Of a stretch of DNA of 64,000 bases, positions 27,174 through 36,277 are shown piece after piece. The stretch comes from Methanotrichaceae archaeon (GTDB taxonomy: Archaea > Halobacteriota > Methanosarcinia > Methanotrichales > Methanotrichaceae): contig JABLXE010000003.1 of the NCBI GenBank assembly GCA_013178225.1, positions 62,001 through 126,000 on the forward strand, written 5' to 3'. The first letter of the stretch is position 1. Every line of letters begins with the position of its first letter. The notes under the pieces were generated by a model, which searched no databases, was not told the DNA's origin, and worked only from the letters and a program-made list of their open reading frames with translations. The position numbers were made by a program, and so were the translations under genes.

Positions 27174-27911
27174 TTGTCGCTGGCCATATTGCTTTTCTTA
27201 ATATCGATGGCCGCGTCGGCAGAGGATTGTGGCAGCAAGGTGCAATCCGGCGATTTTGATGAATCGAGAGCGCTTAGTCCCTTCAACTCCGGGCCGGAGT
27301 TCGCGTTCATCGATGTGAACAACAACGGCATGTTCGAGCCGGGAGATCCGGTGTACATCAACATCTATCCCGCGGACTGCATAGTCAGCGAAAACGATGT
27401 GCGAGTAACGCCCTTTCAGAACGAGCTGCTCTATCCCGCGGGAAGCCAGGTGAGAGCCACGGACCCGGATCACGACAAGCAGCTGATCCGGTTTGCTACC
27501 TCTCGTTATCCTCCGGCAGAGCTGCGCTACTTCGATATGGATGGCGATAAAACCTACAGCATAATCGATTCCGTGTATCTGGACCTAAATCCCGGAACGG
27601 TGAGCGCCGGAGATATCAGGATTTCCGGATATCCACTGGACGGCCCTATTATCTACGCTCCGGGAACCAGAGTTCGGGATGCGGACTTGGATAGCGATAA
27701 GCCGACCACAACCCTTCCGGGAATGCTGAGCTTTTACAACGCCAACGGCAACATCAACAACGGCGGTTGGGCCATATACGATACAGGCGATGTTATCTAC
27801 ATGGACACCCAGTATCCGTTCAATGCCGTGACCATAAACGACATAAGGATGTCTGCAACCTGGTTCCTGTCCTCTGCGGCTGGCGGAGTCTGCCAGACCT
27901 ACCTCAATTGA
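27174..27911 (+). CDS. Secreted protein with EF-hand-like calcium motif
   Basis: 245 residues. A signal peptide (SLAILLFLISMAASA) is followed by about three repeats of a unit that ends in a short acidic loop: FIDVNNNGMFEPGDPVYINI (a dockerin/EF-hand-like calcium loop), YFDMDGDKTYSIIDSVYLD and YNANGNINNGGWAIYDTGDVIYMD. Each is followed by NDIRMS/GDIRIS/ENDVRVT. Probably a surface or extracellular calcium-binding protein. The start is uncertain: only a TTG is available in frame, and the open frame extends back to 27117. Confidence 0.7.
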   Translation: MSLAILLFLISMAASAEDCGSKVQSGDFDESRALSPFNSGPEFAFIDVNNNGMFEPGDPVYINIYPADCIVSENDVRVTPFQNELLYPAGSQVRATDPDHDKQLIRFATSRYPPAELRYFDMDGDKTYSIIDSVYLDLNPGTVSAGDIRISGYPLDGPIIYAPGTRVRDADLDSDKPTTTLPGMLSFYNANGNINNGGWAIYDTGDVIYMDTQYPFNAVTINDIRMSATWFLSSAAGGVCQTYLN

Positions 27912-27917
27912 GAAGCA

Positions 27918-27964
27918 CTCTCTCGATCAGGAGAGCTTTCCTGATTTTTTCCCTGATTTTTTTT
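27918..27964 (+). terminator. Terminator after the calcium-motif protein
   Basis: A CTCTC/GAGAG stem is followed by CCTGATTTTTT and CCTGATTTTTTTT, giving T6 (27945-27950) and T8 (27957-27964) runs. Consecutive T-runs are typical archaeal termination signals. The rest of the gap to 28137 has no coding frame. Confidence 0.65.
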
Positions 27965-28137
27965 CGGCCTGGAGCCGGATCTTTTCCGTTCTGCAAAGCT
28001 TGATTTTTCAGAAATATCTGCAGCAATTGCTGGAGCGGGAGGATGAAGAAAAACATGCCAATCGACATCGCCGCCGGATAGTTTTCGCCAGCTCCCGCTC
28101 TCGCGATGGCCCTAAAAAAAGGACGAAAAAAATAGAA

Positions 28138-31100
28138 TTATCTTCTCTCCGATCCTGGACCGGCAGTCGCCTCCTCGGCGTGGATCCTGACCCAGGCATC
28201 CTCGTCCTTTAAGGCGCTCCTGATGGCATCCGAGGCTCTGGGGTCGTCGAAGTTCGCCAGAGCATCGGTTATGTAAATCTGGACTTCGTCCACCTCTTCA
28301 CGCAGCGATGAGATCAGAGGATCGATGGCCCTTGCATCTTTTATTAGTCCCAGGGCCCTGGCCGCCTCTCCCCTGACTTCGATCTCAGGATCTTTCAAAG
28401 CCTCGATCAGAGGCAGGACCGCAGCCTCATGGCCGATATTTCCCAGAGATTCGGCTGATGCCGCTCGAACCTCTGCGCTTTCATCCTTGAGGCTTTCCAC
28501 GAGCGGTTTTGCGGCTAAGGAATCCCCGATGCTTCCCAGGGCCTTGGCAGCCGCTCTTCTGACCGCCAGGTTCTCATCTGCCAGAGCCGTGATCAGAGGT
28601 CCGACCGCCACCGGGCCCACTTTGGCCAGAGCCTCCTCGGATTTCCTCGCCACCCAGGGGTTCTCGTCCCCTAGAGCCGTGATCAGAGGACCCACGGCCA
28701 TGGGATCTGCCCTGTTCCCCAGGGTCTCGGCCGCATCTCCCCGAACAACCGGGTCCTCATGACGCAAGAGCTTAAGGATCTCGATGCTCTTCAGATCCTC
28801 CATGCTTGCCGGCGCCCGGTCCAGCTTCACCCGGACGCCCTCTCCTTCCGGAGAGACGAATATCACTGACCTCATGGACGGCATGCCGATTCGTTCCATG
28901 GCCGTCTTTGCCCTGCCTCTCACCATGGGGCTGTCGTCTTCGAGCAAGGAGACCAGATGCTGAACCGCCCTGGCATCCTTGATGCTTCCCAGGGCCTCGG
29001 CGGCCTTCGCCCTCACCCAGGGTTCCTCATCGTTCAGTGAGGCAACTAGCGGATCAAGCGCGCCGGGATCTCTGATCTTCCCCAGGGCTTCGGCAGACTT
29101 GAGCCGCACCCACGGGTCCTCGTCCTTCAGGGCCAAGGCAAGAAGCTCCTGCGCCCGCGGGTCACGGAGGCTTCCCAGGGCTTCCGAGACCTGTCCTCGA
29201 ACATCTGCCTCCAGATCCTCAGACGCCCTGACCAGAGGTTCGAATGCTCTCATGTCGCCGATGGACTGCAGACCTTCCACCGCCTGAATCCTGACCCAGG
29301 GATTGGTGTCGTTTAGTAGCGGTATCATGGCCGTAACCGCCCTGCAGTCCCTGATCCGGCCCAGAGAGGTCACAGACTCCCCCCTGACCTGGTCGTAGTC
29401 GTCCTGCAGAGACTGGATCAGAGCCGGCACGGCCCTGGGATCTGCGATAAATCCCAAAGCTCTCGCCGCCATGACCCTGGGATGCTCCTCCTGATCGCTC
29501 AAAGATTGGGTCAGGGGCTTAGTCGCTCTCGGATCTCTTATCCGTCCCAGGGCCTCGGCTGCAGTGGCTCTAACCTTCCAAGCATCATTGGATAAAGCGC
29601 CGACGAGGGGATTTACAGAAGGCGGGCCGATCTGTATTAGTGCCTCCTTGGCTGCTTCTCGAACCTGGCTGTCTTCTTCCATGGCCTGGCAAAGTGGTAT
29701 GGCAGCAGGCGCGCCAATGGCAACCAGGATCTTCGAGAGCCTGCCTCTGGCCTGAGGATCGTCTCTGAAGGACTGCATGATGGGGACAACGGCAGGCGCT
29801 CCAATCCTCACCAGCACCTCCTCCTTTTGCGCTTGAGCCTCCGGGCCCTGGTTCAGGCTCTGCACCAGAGGCTCTACGGCTGGCGCCCCGATTCTGACCA
29901 GAACCTCCATTGCCTCGCTTTGCAGAGATTCGTTGTCATCCGATAAGGCCCGGATTAGCGGCTCAACAGCCGGCAGGCCGATTTTCACCAGCGTCTGTGC
30001 AGCCACGGCCCTGAAGCTGTCGTCTTGAGAAAGAGAGTCTATGAGGTATCCAACCGCCAGCGCTCCCATCCCGGCCAGGGCCTCGGTGGCCTCAACCTGG
30101 ACCGCCCGGTCGGCATCCCGGGACGCCTGGATCAGCGGGCCAATAGCCCTTGAATCTCCGATCTCTCCCAGTGCTCTTGCCGAGCAGACCCGCACGGCGG
30201 CCTTCGGATTACTCAGGCCTGCGATCAACGGCTCAACCGCCGGCTCTCCGATGCGGGCCAGCGTCTCCGTTACCTGGGATCTGAAATCGTCGTCCTCATC
30301 CTCGTCCCTTAAGGCCTGAGCCAGAGGCTCTACAGCCATTGCTCCCAGGCGCGCCAGTGCCTCCCCGGAGCGGGTCTGCAGATCTTTGTCCTTGTACTTT
30401 AAAGACCGGATCAGCGGCTTTACGGCCGGCTCTCCGGTGCGAACGATCAGCTCGGATGACAGTTCTCTGATGTCCCGGTCCTGGTCTTTCATAGCCCATA
30501 TCAAGGGCTTTACCGCCGGCTCTCCGATTCGAACCAGGATCTCTCCTGCCCTCTCCCTTTGGTCCTGACCGGCATCCCTCATGGCCGCAACCAGCGGGTC
30601 GGCAGCCGGCCCTCCGATCCGGACCAGGACTTCTCCTGCCTCAGCCTGAAGCTGCAGATCCTCACCCATCAGGCCTGCGATCAACGGCCCAACAGCCGGC
30701 TCACCCATTCGGGCCAGCACCTCTCTGGCCTCCTGCCTCCGGCCCCGGTCTTCGTCTCTTAAGGCCTGCATCAGAAGCTCGATGGCCTGATCTCCCATCC
30801 TGAGCAATGCCTCAGCACTCTTGTTCCTGACCCAGGGCTCTCCATCGCTCAGGGCCTGAATCAGCGGTGCAATGGCCCTTGGCTCTCCTATCCGTCCCAG
30901 GGCCTCGGCCGAGTAGAATCTGACTTCGCCATCTCCGTCACTCAGAGCCTCGATCAGGCCTTCCACAGCTCTCGCGTCTCCTATCCGTCCCAGCGCCTCG
31001 GCTGACTTGCTGCGAACCAGAGCATCCTCATCGCTCAGCGACTGGACCAGCGAGTTGAGACAATCCGGATCTCCCATCTCCCCCAGTGCCTCTGCGGCAG

Positions 31101-31197
31101 ATGCCCTGACGTTGGGATTCGTCTCATCGCGAAGCATATTCTTGAGCGCCGAAACATCTTTTCGGTCTTTATACCCGGCCGGATCGTTGCTCTCCAT
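28138..31197 (-). CDS. Giant HEAT-repeat protein (PBS-lyase type)
   Basis: About 1019 residues made almost entirely of about 31-residue HEAT repeats of the pattern xxDxxxxVRxxAAEALGxIGDPRAxxPLIxxL; roughly 30 copies, with no enzymatic domain. A short charged interruption (VSPEGEGVRVKLDRAPASME) lies about two thirds along. Such solenoids are protein-interaction scaffolds; PBS-lyase-like repeats are also near metal-center assembly factors in methanogens. Start: the ATG at 31197 has GGTGA close upstream, preferred over one 18 bases earlier. It is monocistronic, with no clue to the partner. Confidence 0.9.
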   Translation of the reverse strand: MESNDPAGYKDRKDVSALKNMLRDETNPNVRASAAEALGEMGDPDCLNSLVQSLSDEDALVRSKSAEALGRIGDARAVEGLIEALSDGDGEVRFYSAEALGRIGEPRAIAPLIQALSDGEPWVRNKSAEALLRMGDQAIELLMQALRDEDRGRRQEAREVLARMGEPAVGPLIAGLMGEDLQLQAEAGEVLVRIGGPAADPLVAAMRDAGQDQRERAGEILVRIGEPAVKPLIWAMKDQDRDIRELSSELIVRTGEPAVKPLIRSLKYKDKDLQTRSGEALARLGAMAVEPLAQALRDEDEDDDFRSQVTETLARIGEPAVEPLIAGLSNPKAAVRVCSARALGEIGDSRAIGPLIQASRDADRAVQVEATEALAGMGALAVGYLIDSLSQDDSFRAVAAQTLVKIGLPAVEPLIRALSDDNESLQSEAMEVLVRIGAPAVEPLVQSLNQGPEAQAQKEEVLVRIGAPAVVPIMQSFRDDPQARGRLSKILVAIGAPAAIPLCQAMEEDSQVREAAKEALIQIGPPSVNPLVGALSNDAWKVRATAAEALGRIRDPRATKPLTQSLSDQEEHPRVMAARALGFIADPRAVPALIQSLQDDYDQVRGESVTSLGRIRDCRAVTAMIPLLNDTNPWVRIQAVEGLQSIGDMRAFEPLVRASEDLEADVRGQVSEALGSLRDPRAQELLALALKDEDPWVRLKSAEALGKIRDPGALDPLVASLNDEEPWVRAKAAEALGSIKDARAVQHLVSLLEDDSPMVRGRAKTAMERIGMPSMRSVIFVSPEGEGVRVKLDRAPASMEDLKSIEILKLLRHEDPVVRGDAAETLGNRADPMAVGPLITALGDENPWVARKSEEALAKVGPVAVGPLITALADENLAVRRAAAKALGSIGDSLAAKPLVESLKDESAEVRAASAESLGNIGHEAAVLPLIEALKDPEIEVRGEAARALGLIKDARAIDPLISSLREEVDEVQIYITDALANFDDPRASDAIRSALKDEDAWVRIHAEEATAGPGSERR

Positions 31198-31426
31198 TCC
31201 TTCACCTTCTGACATTCTGTAACTGCCCGATGATCAATCATCAAAATTTTTATTGGAAGGATAAGGTTGGTGATCAACATTTATAAGGATTTCTTGATAG
31301 CGAAAAAACTGCACTGAGAATATCATCATCAACGGGCATCTTCTGGGAGCATACGCTGCAGAGTTCATCAAATGTATTATAATATCTCAACTAAAATTCA
31401 GAAAAATATTTAAAAAGACCTGCGGA

Positions 31427-32083
31427 CTACAGGACCTCCTGCTTGAACTTCTCGAAACCTATGCTCTCGATGAACTCGCCCAGGCGCTGCTTCTGGGCAT
31501 GAGCCTTGTAATAGTTGATGACCCGGTCTATCAGCTGGAAGGCCTCCTCGTCGGAAAGGTTCTCGGCCAGCACCTGCCCGATGCGAGGCTTGACCCCGCT
31601 GCTTCCTCCCACCAAGAGCTTCCAGCCTTTGGAGGTTCCAATCAGGCCCACGTCCTTTACCGCAGGCTCGGCGCAGGAATTTGCGCAGCCGGATACCCCA
31701 ATCTTGAACTTCGAGGGAAGCGCCATGCCGTGATACTTCTGGTCAAGCTGCAGCCCCACGCCCACCGAGTCCTGCTGTCCCCTCTTGCAGAAGGTGGTCC
31801 CTGGGCAGATCTTGACGCTTCTAACGCACAGGCCGATAGCGGCTCCGGGCTTCATGCCCAGGTCCTTCCAGGCGGAATCGATATTTTCCGGATCGATGCC
31901 GACGATGGCGATCCTCTGGGCCGATGTCACCTTGAGAGCCTTGGCGTTGTACTTCTCGGCCACGTCCGCGATCTTTCGCAGGCCTGCGGGATCAATTATT
32001 CCGCCGGGAATGTGCGGGGCAATGGCGAAGGTCTCCTTGTCCCTCTGAACTATTGCACCTTTTTCAGGTAAGTCCTTGCTCAT
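31427..32083 (-). CDS. Small siroheme-[4Fe-4S] reductase-like protein
   Basis: 218 residues. The CPGTTFC and CANSC pairs (C-x5-C near 101-107, C-x3-C near 142-146) are the ligand set for coupled siroheme and [4Fe-4S], and GVSGCANSCAEPAVKDVGLIG is the typical surrounding sequence. The domain is a single half-size sulfite/nitrite reductase unit with no extra ferredoxin domain. In methanogens such small Dsr-like proteins are common; the substrate is unresolved. Start ATG 32083 with GGAGGA about ten bases upstream rather than the ATG that contains that site. Monocistronic. Confidence 0.85.
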   Translation of the reverse strand: MSKDLPEKGAIVQRDKETFAIAPHIPGGIIDPAGLRKIADVAEKYNAKALKVTSAQRIAIVGIDPENIDSAWKDLGMKPGAAIGLCVRSVKICPGTTFCKRGQQDSVGVGLQLDQKYHGMALPSKFKIGVSGCANSCAEPAVKDVGLIGTSKGWKLLVGGSSGVKPRIGQVLAENLSDEEAFQLIDRVINYYKAHAQKQRLGEFIESIGFEKFKQEVL

Positions 32084-32304
32084 GCTAACAATTTCCTCCA
32101 TTATCTTGGCTATTTCATTGATATTGCATTCAAAGCCTGATTAATCCTGCGGCAGAGCGATCGGGACCGCTGTCGGGGTCAGGGATGTGAATCACTTCAA
32201 TAGTTTACGGTGATAGATTTGTAGCCAATTTATGATAAAGAACAAGACCGCTCCTCTCGAAGAAATTATTTATCTTCATACGGCATAAAGTGCATTGTGG
32301 TGGC

Positions 32305-32583
32305 ATGAAGTTCGATCACGTTGACGGAACAGACCGGGGCCGGATAACCCTCTACGCTCTGAGCACCTGCATCTGGTGCAAGAAGACCAAGGATTTTCTA
32401 TCCAGCAATGGGGTGGGGTTCGATTACATCTACGTGGATCTGCTGAAGGGTGAGGACAGATCCCGGGCCATTAGCGAGGTCAAGAGCCACAATCCCAGCG
32501 CCTCGTTTCCGACCCTGGTCATAAACGACCGGGCCATCGTCGGCTTCCGCGAAAAGGAGATCAAGGAGGCCCTGAAGCTGTGA
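32305..32583 (+). CDS. Glutaredoxin-like protein
   Basis: 92 residues. The redox pair is CIWC (about residues 22-25, after ITLYALST), followed by the cis-proline FPTLVI and the GFREKEIKEAL end of the glutaredoxin/NrdH fold. It shares a 4-base GTGA overlap with the FTR-rubredoxin gene downstream, so it is probably a thiol substrate or partner of that reductase. Start ATG 32305; a GTG at 32290 is possible. Confidence 0.88.
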   Translation: MKFDHVDGTDRGRITLYALSTCIWCKKTKDFLSSNGVGFDYIYVDLLKGEDRSRAISEVKSHNPSASFPTLVINDRAIVGFREKEIKEALKL

Positions 32584-33104
32584 ATGACGATTATCCTGAG
32601 CCCAGCGGCGAGGAGATTGAAGGTCTGCATGCCCGCCTGAGCCGCGAGGCCCAGAGGGGAGGCTACAACCTCAACCCGGATGCGGATTTCACCAGGGGCC
32701 TGGCGAAGGGGCTGCTGGTAAACGATAAGCGATACGGCTACATGGCCTGTCCCTGCCGTCTGGCAGCAGACGACCGGGAAGAGGATCTGGACATCATCTG
32801 CCCCTGCTACTACCGGGACGCCGACGTGGTCGAGTTCGGGGCCTGCTACTGCGCGCTTTACGTGTCCAAGGACGTGCTCGACGGCAAGAGAGAGCTTGCT
32901 GCCGTTCCCGAGAGGAGGCCGCCTCTGGAAGACAGATCAAAGCCCAGGCCCCAGGCCTCTTCGGCAGCCTCTGCCGGACCTCTGCAGCTTTCGGTGCCGG
33001 TCTGGAGGTGCCTGGTCTGCGGCTACCTCTGCGGCAGGGACGAGCCGCCGGAGGTGTGCCCAATCTGCAAGGCGGGCAAGGAGAGGTTCGAGAGGTTCAT
33101 CTGA
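32580..33104 (+). CDS. Ferredoxin:thioredoxin reductase catalytic chain fused to rubredoxin-like domain
   Basis: 174 residues. The FTR beta-type half holds CPCRL, CPCYYRD and CYCALY (about 57-98), the cysteine set for the [4Fe-4S] cluster and the redox disulfide. After a Pro/Ser-rich linker the end has a rubredoxin-type iron site (CLVCGY and CPICKAG). The fused enzyme should use one-electron donors (ferredoxin or rubredoxin) to reduce a disulfide, most likely that of the glutaredoxin encoded just upstream with a 4-base overlap (GTG start). FTR with a rubredoxin tail is known in archaea and syntrophs. Confidence 0.88.
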   Translation: MNDDYPEPSGEEIEGLHARLSREAQRGGYNLNPDADFTRGLAKGLLVNDKRYGYMACPCRLAADDREEDLDIICPCYYRDADVVEFGACYCALYVSKDVLDGKRELAAVPERRPPLEDRSKPRPQASSAASAGPLQLSVPVWRCLVCGYLCGRDEPPEVCPICKAGKERFERFI

Positions 33105-33259
33105 TTGAGTGCAATCAATCCCAAAGATGCCAAACGGCAAATCAATTAAAAATCTATGGCAAGACGCCCCAGCAATATCCTAATTTCTATTCTATTTTTC
33201 TAGTCTGCCTTTTGCGGGAAGGCATTTATGGAAAGGCAATAATTAATAACACGACTGAA

Positions 33260-35722
33260 ATGAAAAAGGCAGAGCTAAAGGTGGCGGGCATGGTTTGTGC
33301 GGCCTGCTCGGCCTCCATTGAGAAATCCCTGAGAAAATTGGATGGCGTGGCCGAGGCAAGCGTGAACCTGGGAACGGAGACCGCCTATGTGCAGTACGAT
33401 TCTGAGAAGCTCAAGCTGATCGATATTGAGAGAGCCATCAGGGGAGCGGGATACGAAGTCATCGACGAAAAGGTGGTCCTGAAGGTCGGTGGCATGGCCT
33501 GTGCCATGTGTGTCCGGGCCCTGGAGACCGGCCTCCTGAAGCTGGACGGAGTGGCGGAGGTCCGGGTCAACCTCGCTGCGGAGAAGGCCTACGTCACCTA
33601 CAACCCTCGAATGACCGCGCTTGAGGACCTGAAAAAGGCCGTCGAGCAGACCGGCTATCAATATCTGGGCCTGGCCGGCGAAGAGGCGGCGGAGGACCTG
33701 GAGAAGAAGGCGCTGGAGAGGGATCTCAGAGACAAAAAGCGCCGCATAATCATAGGCTTTGCCACCAGCCTGTTTCTGATGGCATTGATGTACCTTCCTT
33801 TGGACCGGATAATTCCAATGGAAGCCATGATGGCCATTCCCATGAACCTGGTCATGCTGGTGATCTCCACTCCGGTCTTCATCTACGTGAGCTATCCCAT
33901 TTTCACTGCCGCGGTCAGGGCCCTCTCCAACCGGACCCTGGACATGGACGTGATGTACTCCATGGGAATCGGAGTGGCCTACGTCTCCAGCCTCCTCGGG
34001 ACCTTCAAGATCGTCCTCACCCCCGACTTCAATTTTTACGAGACGGCAATAATGCTGGCCTCTTTTCTCACCCTGGGCCGCTATCTGGAGGCCAAGGCCA
34101 AGGGCCGAACCTCGGAGGCCATCAAGACGCTGGTGGGCCTGCAGCCCAAGACCGCTACCATCAGAAAGGACGGGCGTGAAGAGCAGATCTCAGTCGAGGA
34201 GCTGGTGGTGGGCGACACGATCCTGGTCAAGCCCGGCGAGAAGATTCCGGTGGATGGAACGGTGATCGACGGCCAGAGCTACGTGGATGAGTCCATGATC
34301 AGCGGAGAGCCGCTGCCGGTCTTCAAGGAGAAGGGTCAGCTGGTGGTGGGAGGCACCCTCAACAAGAACGGCGCTCTGGCCTTCGAGGCCACAAAAGTGG
34401 GAAGAGATACCATGCTGGCCCGCATCGTCTCGCTGGTAGAAGAGGCCCAGGGCTCCAGGCCTCCCATCCAGAGGATCGCCGACCGGGCGGTCACCTACTT
34501 CATTCCGGCCATACTGACCATCGCTCTGGCCTCCTTTGCCTACTGGTACTTCGTGGCCCATAACACCCTCCTCTTCTCACTGACCGCTCTGATCTCAGTC
34601 CTGGTGGTGGCCTGCCCCTGCGCCCTGGGCCTGGCCACGCCGACGGCGGTGACGGTTGGAATCGGCAGGGGGGCCGAGCTTGGGATTCTCATCAAGAGCG
34701 GCGAGGCTCTGGAGTCCTGCGACAAGCTGAACGCCGTGGCATTCGATAAGACCGGCACCTTGACCCTTGGAAAGCCGGAAGTAACTGACATAGCCGCTTA
34801 CGGAATGGACGAGCGGGACCTGCTCAGGCTCGCGGCGGCAGTGGAGGCGAACTCTGAACATCCCCTGGCCGAGGCCGTGCTGAGACGGGCGGAGTCGCTG
34901 GGAATTGAGGTCCGGGGAGCAGAGATGTTTCAGGCCCACTCCGGAAAAGGCGTGACGGCAATGGTGGATGGGCGGGAGGTCCTGGCCGGAAACAGGATGA
35001 TCTTCTCCGAACAGGGAATCGAGATTCCCCCTGAGATGTCGTCTACGGCCACCGAGCTGGAAGAGCAGGGCAAGACCGCGATCCTGATTGCCAGGGACGG
35101 GCTGGCCGCAGGAGTCGTAGCCGTCTCGGACCGGCTGAAAGGTTCAGCGCGCCAGGCCGTGGCCGAACTGAAGAACATGAAGCTGCGGGTGATAATGGTC
35201 ACCGGCGACAATTCCCGCAGCGCGGCAGCTGTGGCCGCCACAGCCGGAATTGAGGATGTCTACTCCGAGGTCCTGCCGGAGGAAAAAGCGCTGAAGGTGA
35301 AATCGCTGCAGGCAAAGGGACAGAAGGTGGCCTTTGTGGGAGACGGCATAAACGATGCTCCGGCTCTGGCCCAGGCCGATGTGGGAATAGCCATAGGAAG
35401 CGGGACCGACGTGGCCATCGAGACCGGTGAGATCGTGCTCATCAAAGACGAGCTGCTGGACGCTGTGGGGGCAATTCAGCTCAGCCGCAAGGTCATGACC
35501 AGGATCAGACAGAACATCTTCTGGGCCTTTGCCTACAACGCTGCCCTGGTCCCGGTGGCGGCAGGTGTGCTCTACCCCTTTTTTGGGTTCACCTTCCGCC
35601 CGGAGCTGGCTGGCCTGGCCATGGCCATGTCCTCGGTCACGGTTGTCAGTTTGTCCCTGCTGCTCAAGAGGTATACGCCTCCGGCCAAGCTGCTCTCCCT
35701 GAAGTCGGGCCGCGAGGCCTGA
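33260..35722 (+). CDS. copA: Copper-translocating P1B-type ATPase
   Basis: 820 residues. Two N-terminal heavy-metal domains ([10 protein letters not shown] at about residue 10 and GMACAMC at about 80), then the P-type core: SGEPLP actuator, ACPCALG (about 450, metal site in the sixth helix), DKTGTLT (about 496, phosphorylated Asp), SEHPL (about 533) and GDGINDAP (about 694). The order fits a Cu(I) exporter. ATG at 33260 begins the conserved part; the longer frame from 33008 overlaps the FTR gene in another phase and is rejected. A TATA-like stretch near 33224-33245 suggests its own promoter. Confidence 0.95.
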   Translation: MKKAELKVAGMVCAACSASIEKSLRKLDGVAEASVNLGTETAYVQYDSEKLKLIDIERAIRGAGYEVIDEKVVLKVGGMACAMCVRALETGLLKLDGVAEVRVNLAAEKAYVTYNPRMTALEDLKKAVEQTGYQYLGLAGEEAAEDLEKKALERDLRDKKRRIIIGFATSLFLMALMYLPLDRIIPMEAMMAIPMNLVMLVISTPVFIYVSYPIFTAAVRALSNRTLDMDVMYSMGIGVAYVSSLLGTFKIVLTPDFNFYETAIMLASFLTLGRYLEAKAKGRTSEAIKTLVGLQPKTATIRKDGREEQISVEELVVGDTILVKPGEKIPVDGTVIDGQSYVDESMISGEPLPVFKEKGQLVVGGTLNKNGALAFEATKVGRDTMLARIVSLVEEAQGSRPPIQRIADRAVTYFIPAILTIALASFAYWYFVAHNTLLFSLTALISVLVVACPCALGLATPTAVTVGIGRGAELGILIKSGEALESCDKLNAVAFDKTGTLTLGKPEVTDIAAYGMDERDLLRLAAAVEANSEHPLAEAVLRRAESLGIEVRGAEMFQAHSGKGVTAMVDGREVLAGNRMIFSEQGIEIPPEMSSTATELEEQGKTAILIARDGLAAGVVAVSDRLKGSARQAVAELKNMKLRVIMVTGDNSRSAAAVAATAGIEDVYSEVLPEEKALKVKSLQAKGQKVAFVGDGINDAPALAQADVGIAIGSGTDVAIETGEIVLIKDELLDAVGAIQLSRKVMTRIRQNIFWAFAYNAALVPVAAGVLYPFFGFTFRPELAGLAMAMSSVTVVSLSLLLKRYTPPAKLLSLKSGREA

Positions 35723-35817
35723 GCCGGAAACGAAAACCTGAGGTCGCCCCCCACAGCCAGACGAAGTGGGTCAGCCGAAATAGATGATCCGCCTCAGGCC
35801 CAGGGGGGCTAACGGGC

Positions 35818-35835
35818 CTGATGCCCGGGCATCAG
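35818..35835. repeat. 18-bp perfect palindrome
   Basis: CTGATGCCCGGGCATCAG reads the same on both strands and lies between copA and a convergent small gene. No spacer separates the arms, so it fits a protein-binding dyad better than a terminator hairpin. Confidence 0.6.
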
Positions 35836-35867
35836 CTCTTTCAGGATGCGGCCGTACGGGCGATTGG

Positions 35868-36107
35868 CTACCGCCTCTCCAGATCTCCGATTCTCCTTTC
35901 CAAAGCGGCGACCCTCTGCTCCAAATCGAGAACCAGCCCCTCCAGGCAGGCCATCTTCTCGGCGTCAATGACGGCAGGGCCGGAACGCACTCCCAGCGCA
36001 GGCTTGTACAAGAGCTCCTCTTTGAACTCCTCGGCGATTGGATTGTCGGACTCCCTCGGAACCGCGGACGGCTTTGGTTTTTCGGTGTCTTTTTGTCGAT
36101 TGGTCAT
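35868..36107 (-). CDS. Small coiled-coil protein
   Basis: 79 residues. The N-terminal half is polar and charged; the C-terminal end (about 52-79, ACLEGLVLDLEQRVAALERR) is a heptad-rich coiled coil, suggesting self-association or a partner interface. GGAGAG lies eight bases before the ATG. No family is recognised. A 150-codon frame on the other strand overlaps it but has arginine- and serine-rich noise composition. Confidence 0.55.
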   Translation of the reverse strand: MTNRQKDTEKPKPSAVPRESDNPIAEEFKEELLYKPALGVRSGPAVIDAEKMACLEGLVLDLEQRVAALERRIGDLERR

Positions 36108-36277
36108 TCTCAGAACTCTCCCGTTTTTCCGTGATGCTCAATTATCGGATCTGCGAGAATTTAAATTGATTGAGCCGTTCTCATGCCTTCGATCAAAAAG
36201 CACTGTGCTTTGCGAAGTCTGTTTATATAACCCAAACCGCTATTTAGAGATGGCTAGAAATTTCTCAGGGTGATTTT

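Noticed and set aside
33008-33259. N-terminal extension of copA
   Set aside because: It overlaps the rubredoxin part of the FTR fusion in another phase; the first heavy-metal domain starts right at ATG 33260.
35821-36273. 150-codon forward frame opposite the coiled-coil gene
   Set aside because: Ser/Arg/Leu noise composition; the reverse frame has a ribosome binding site and a clean coiled coil.
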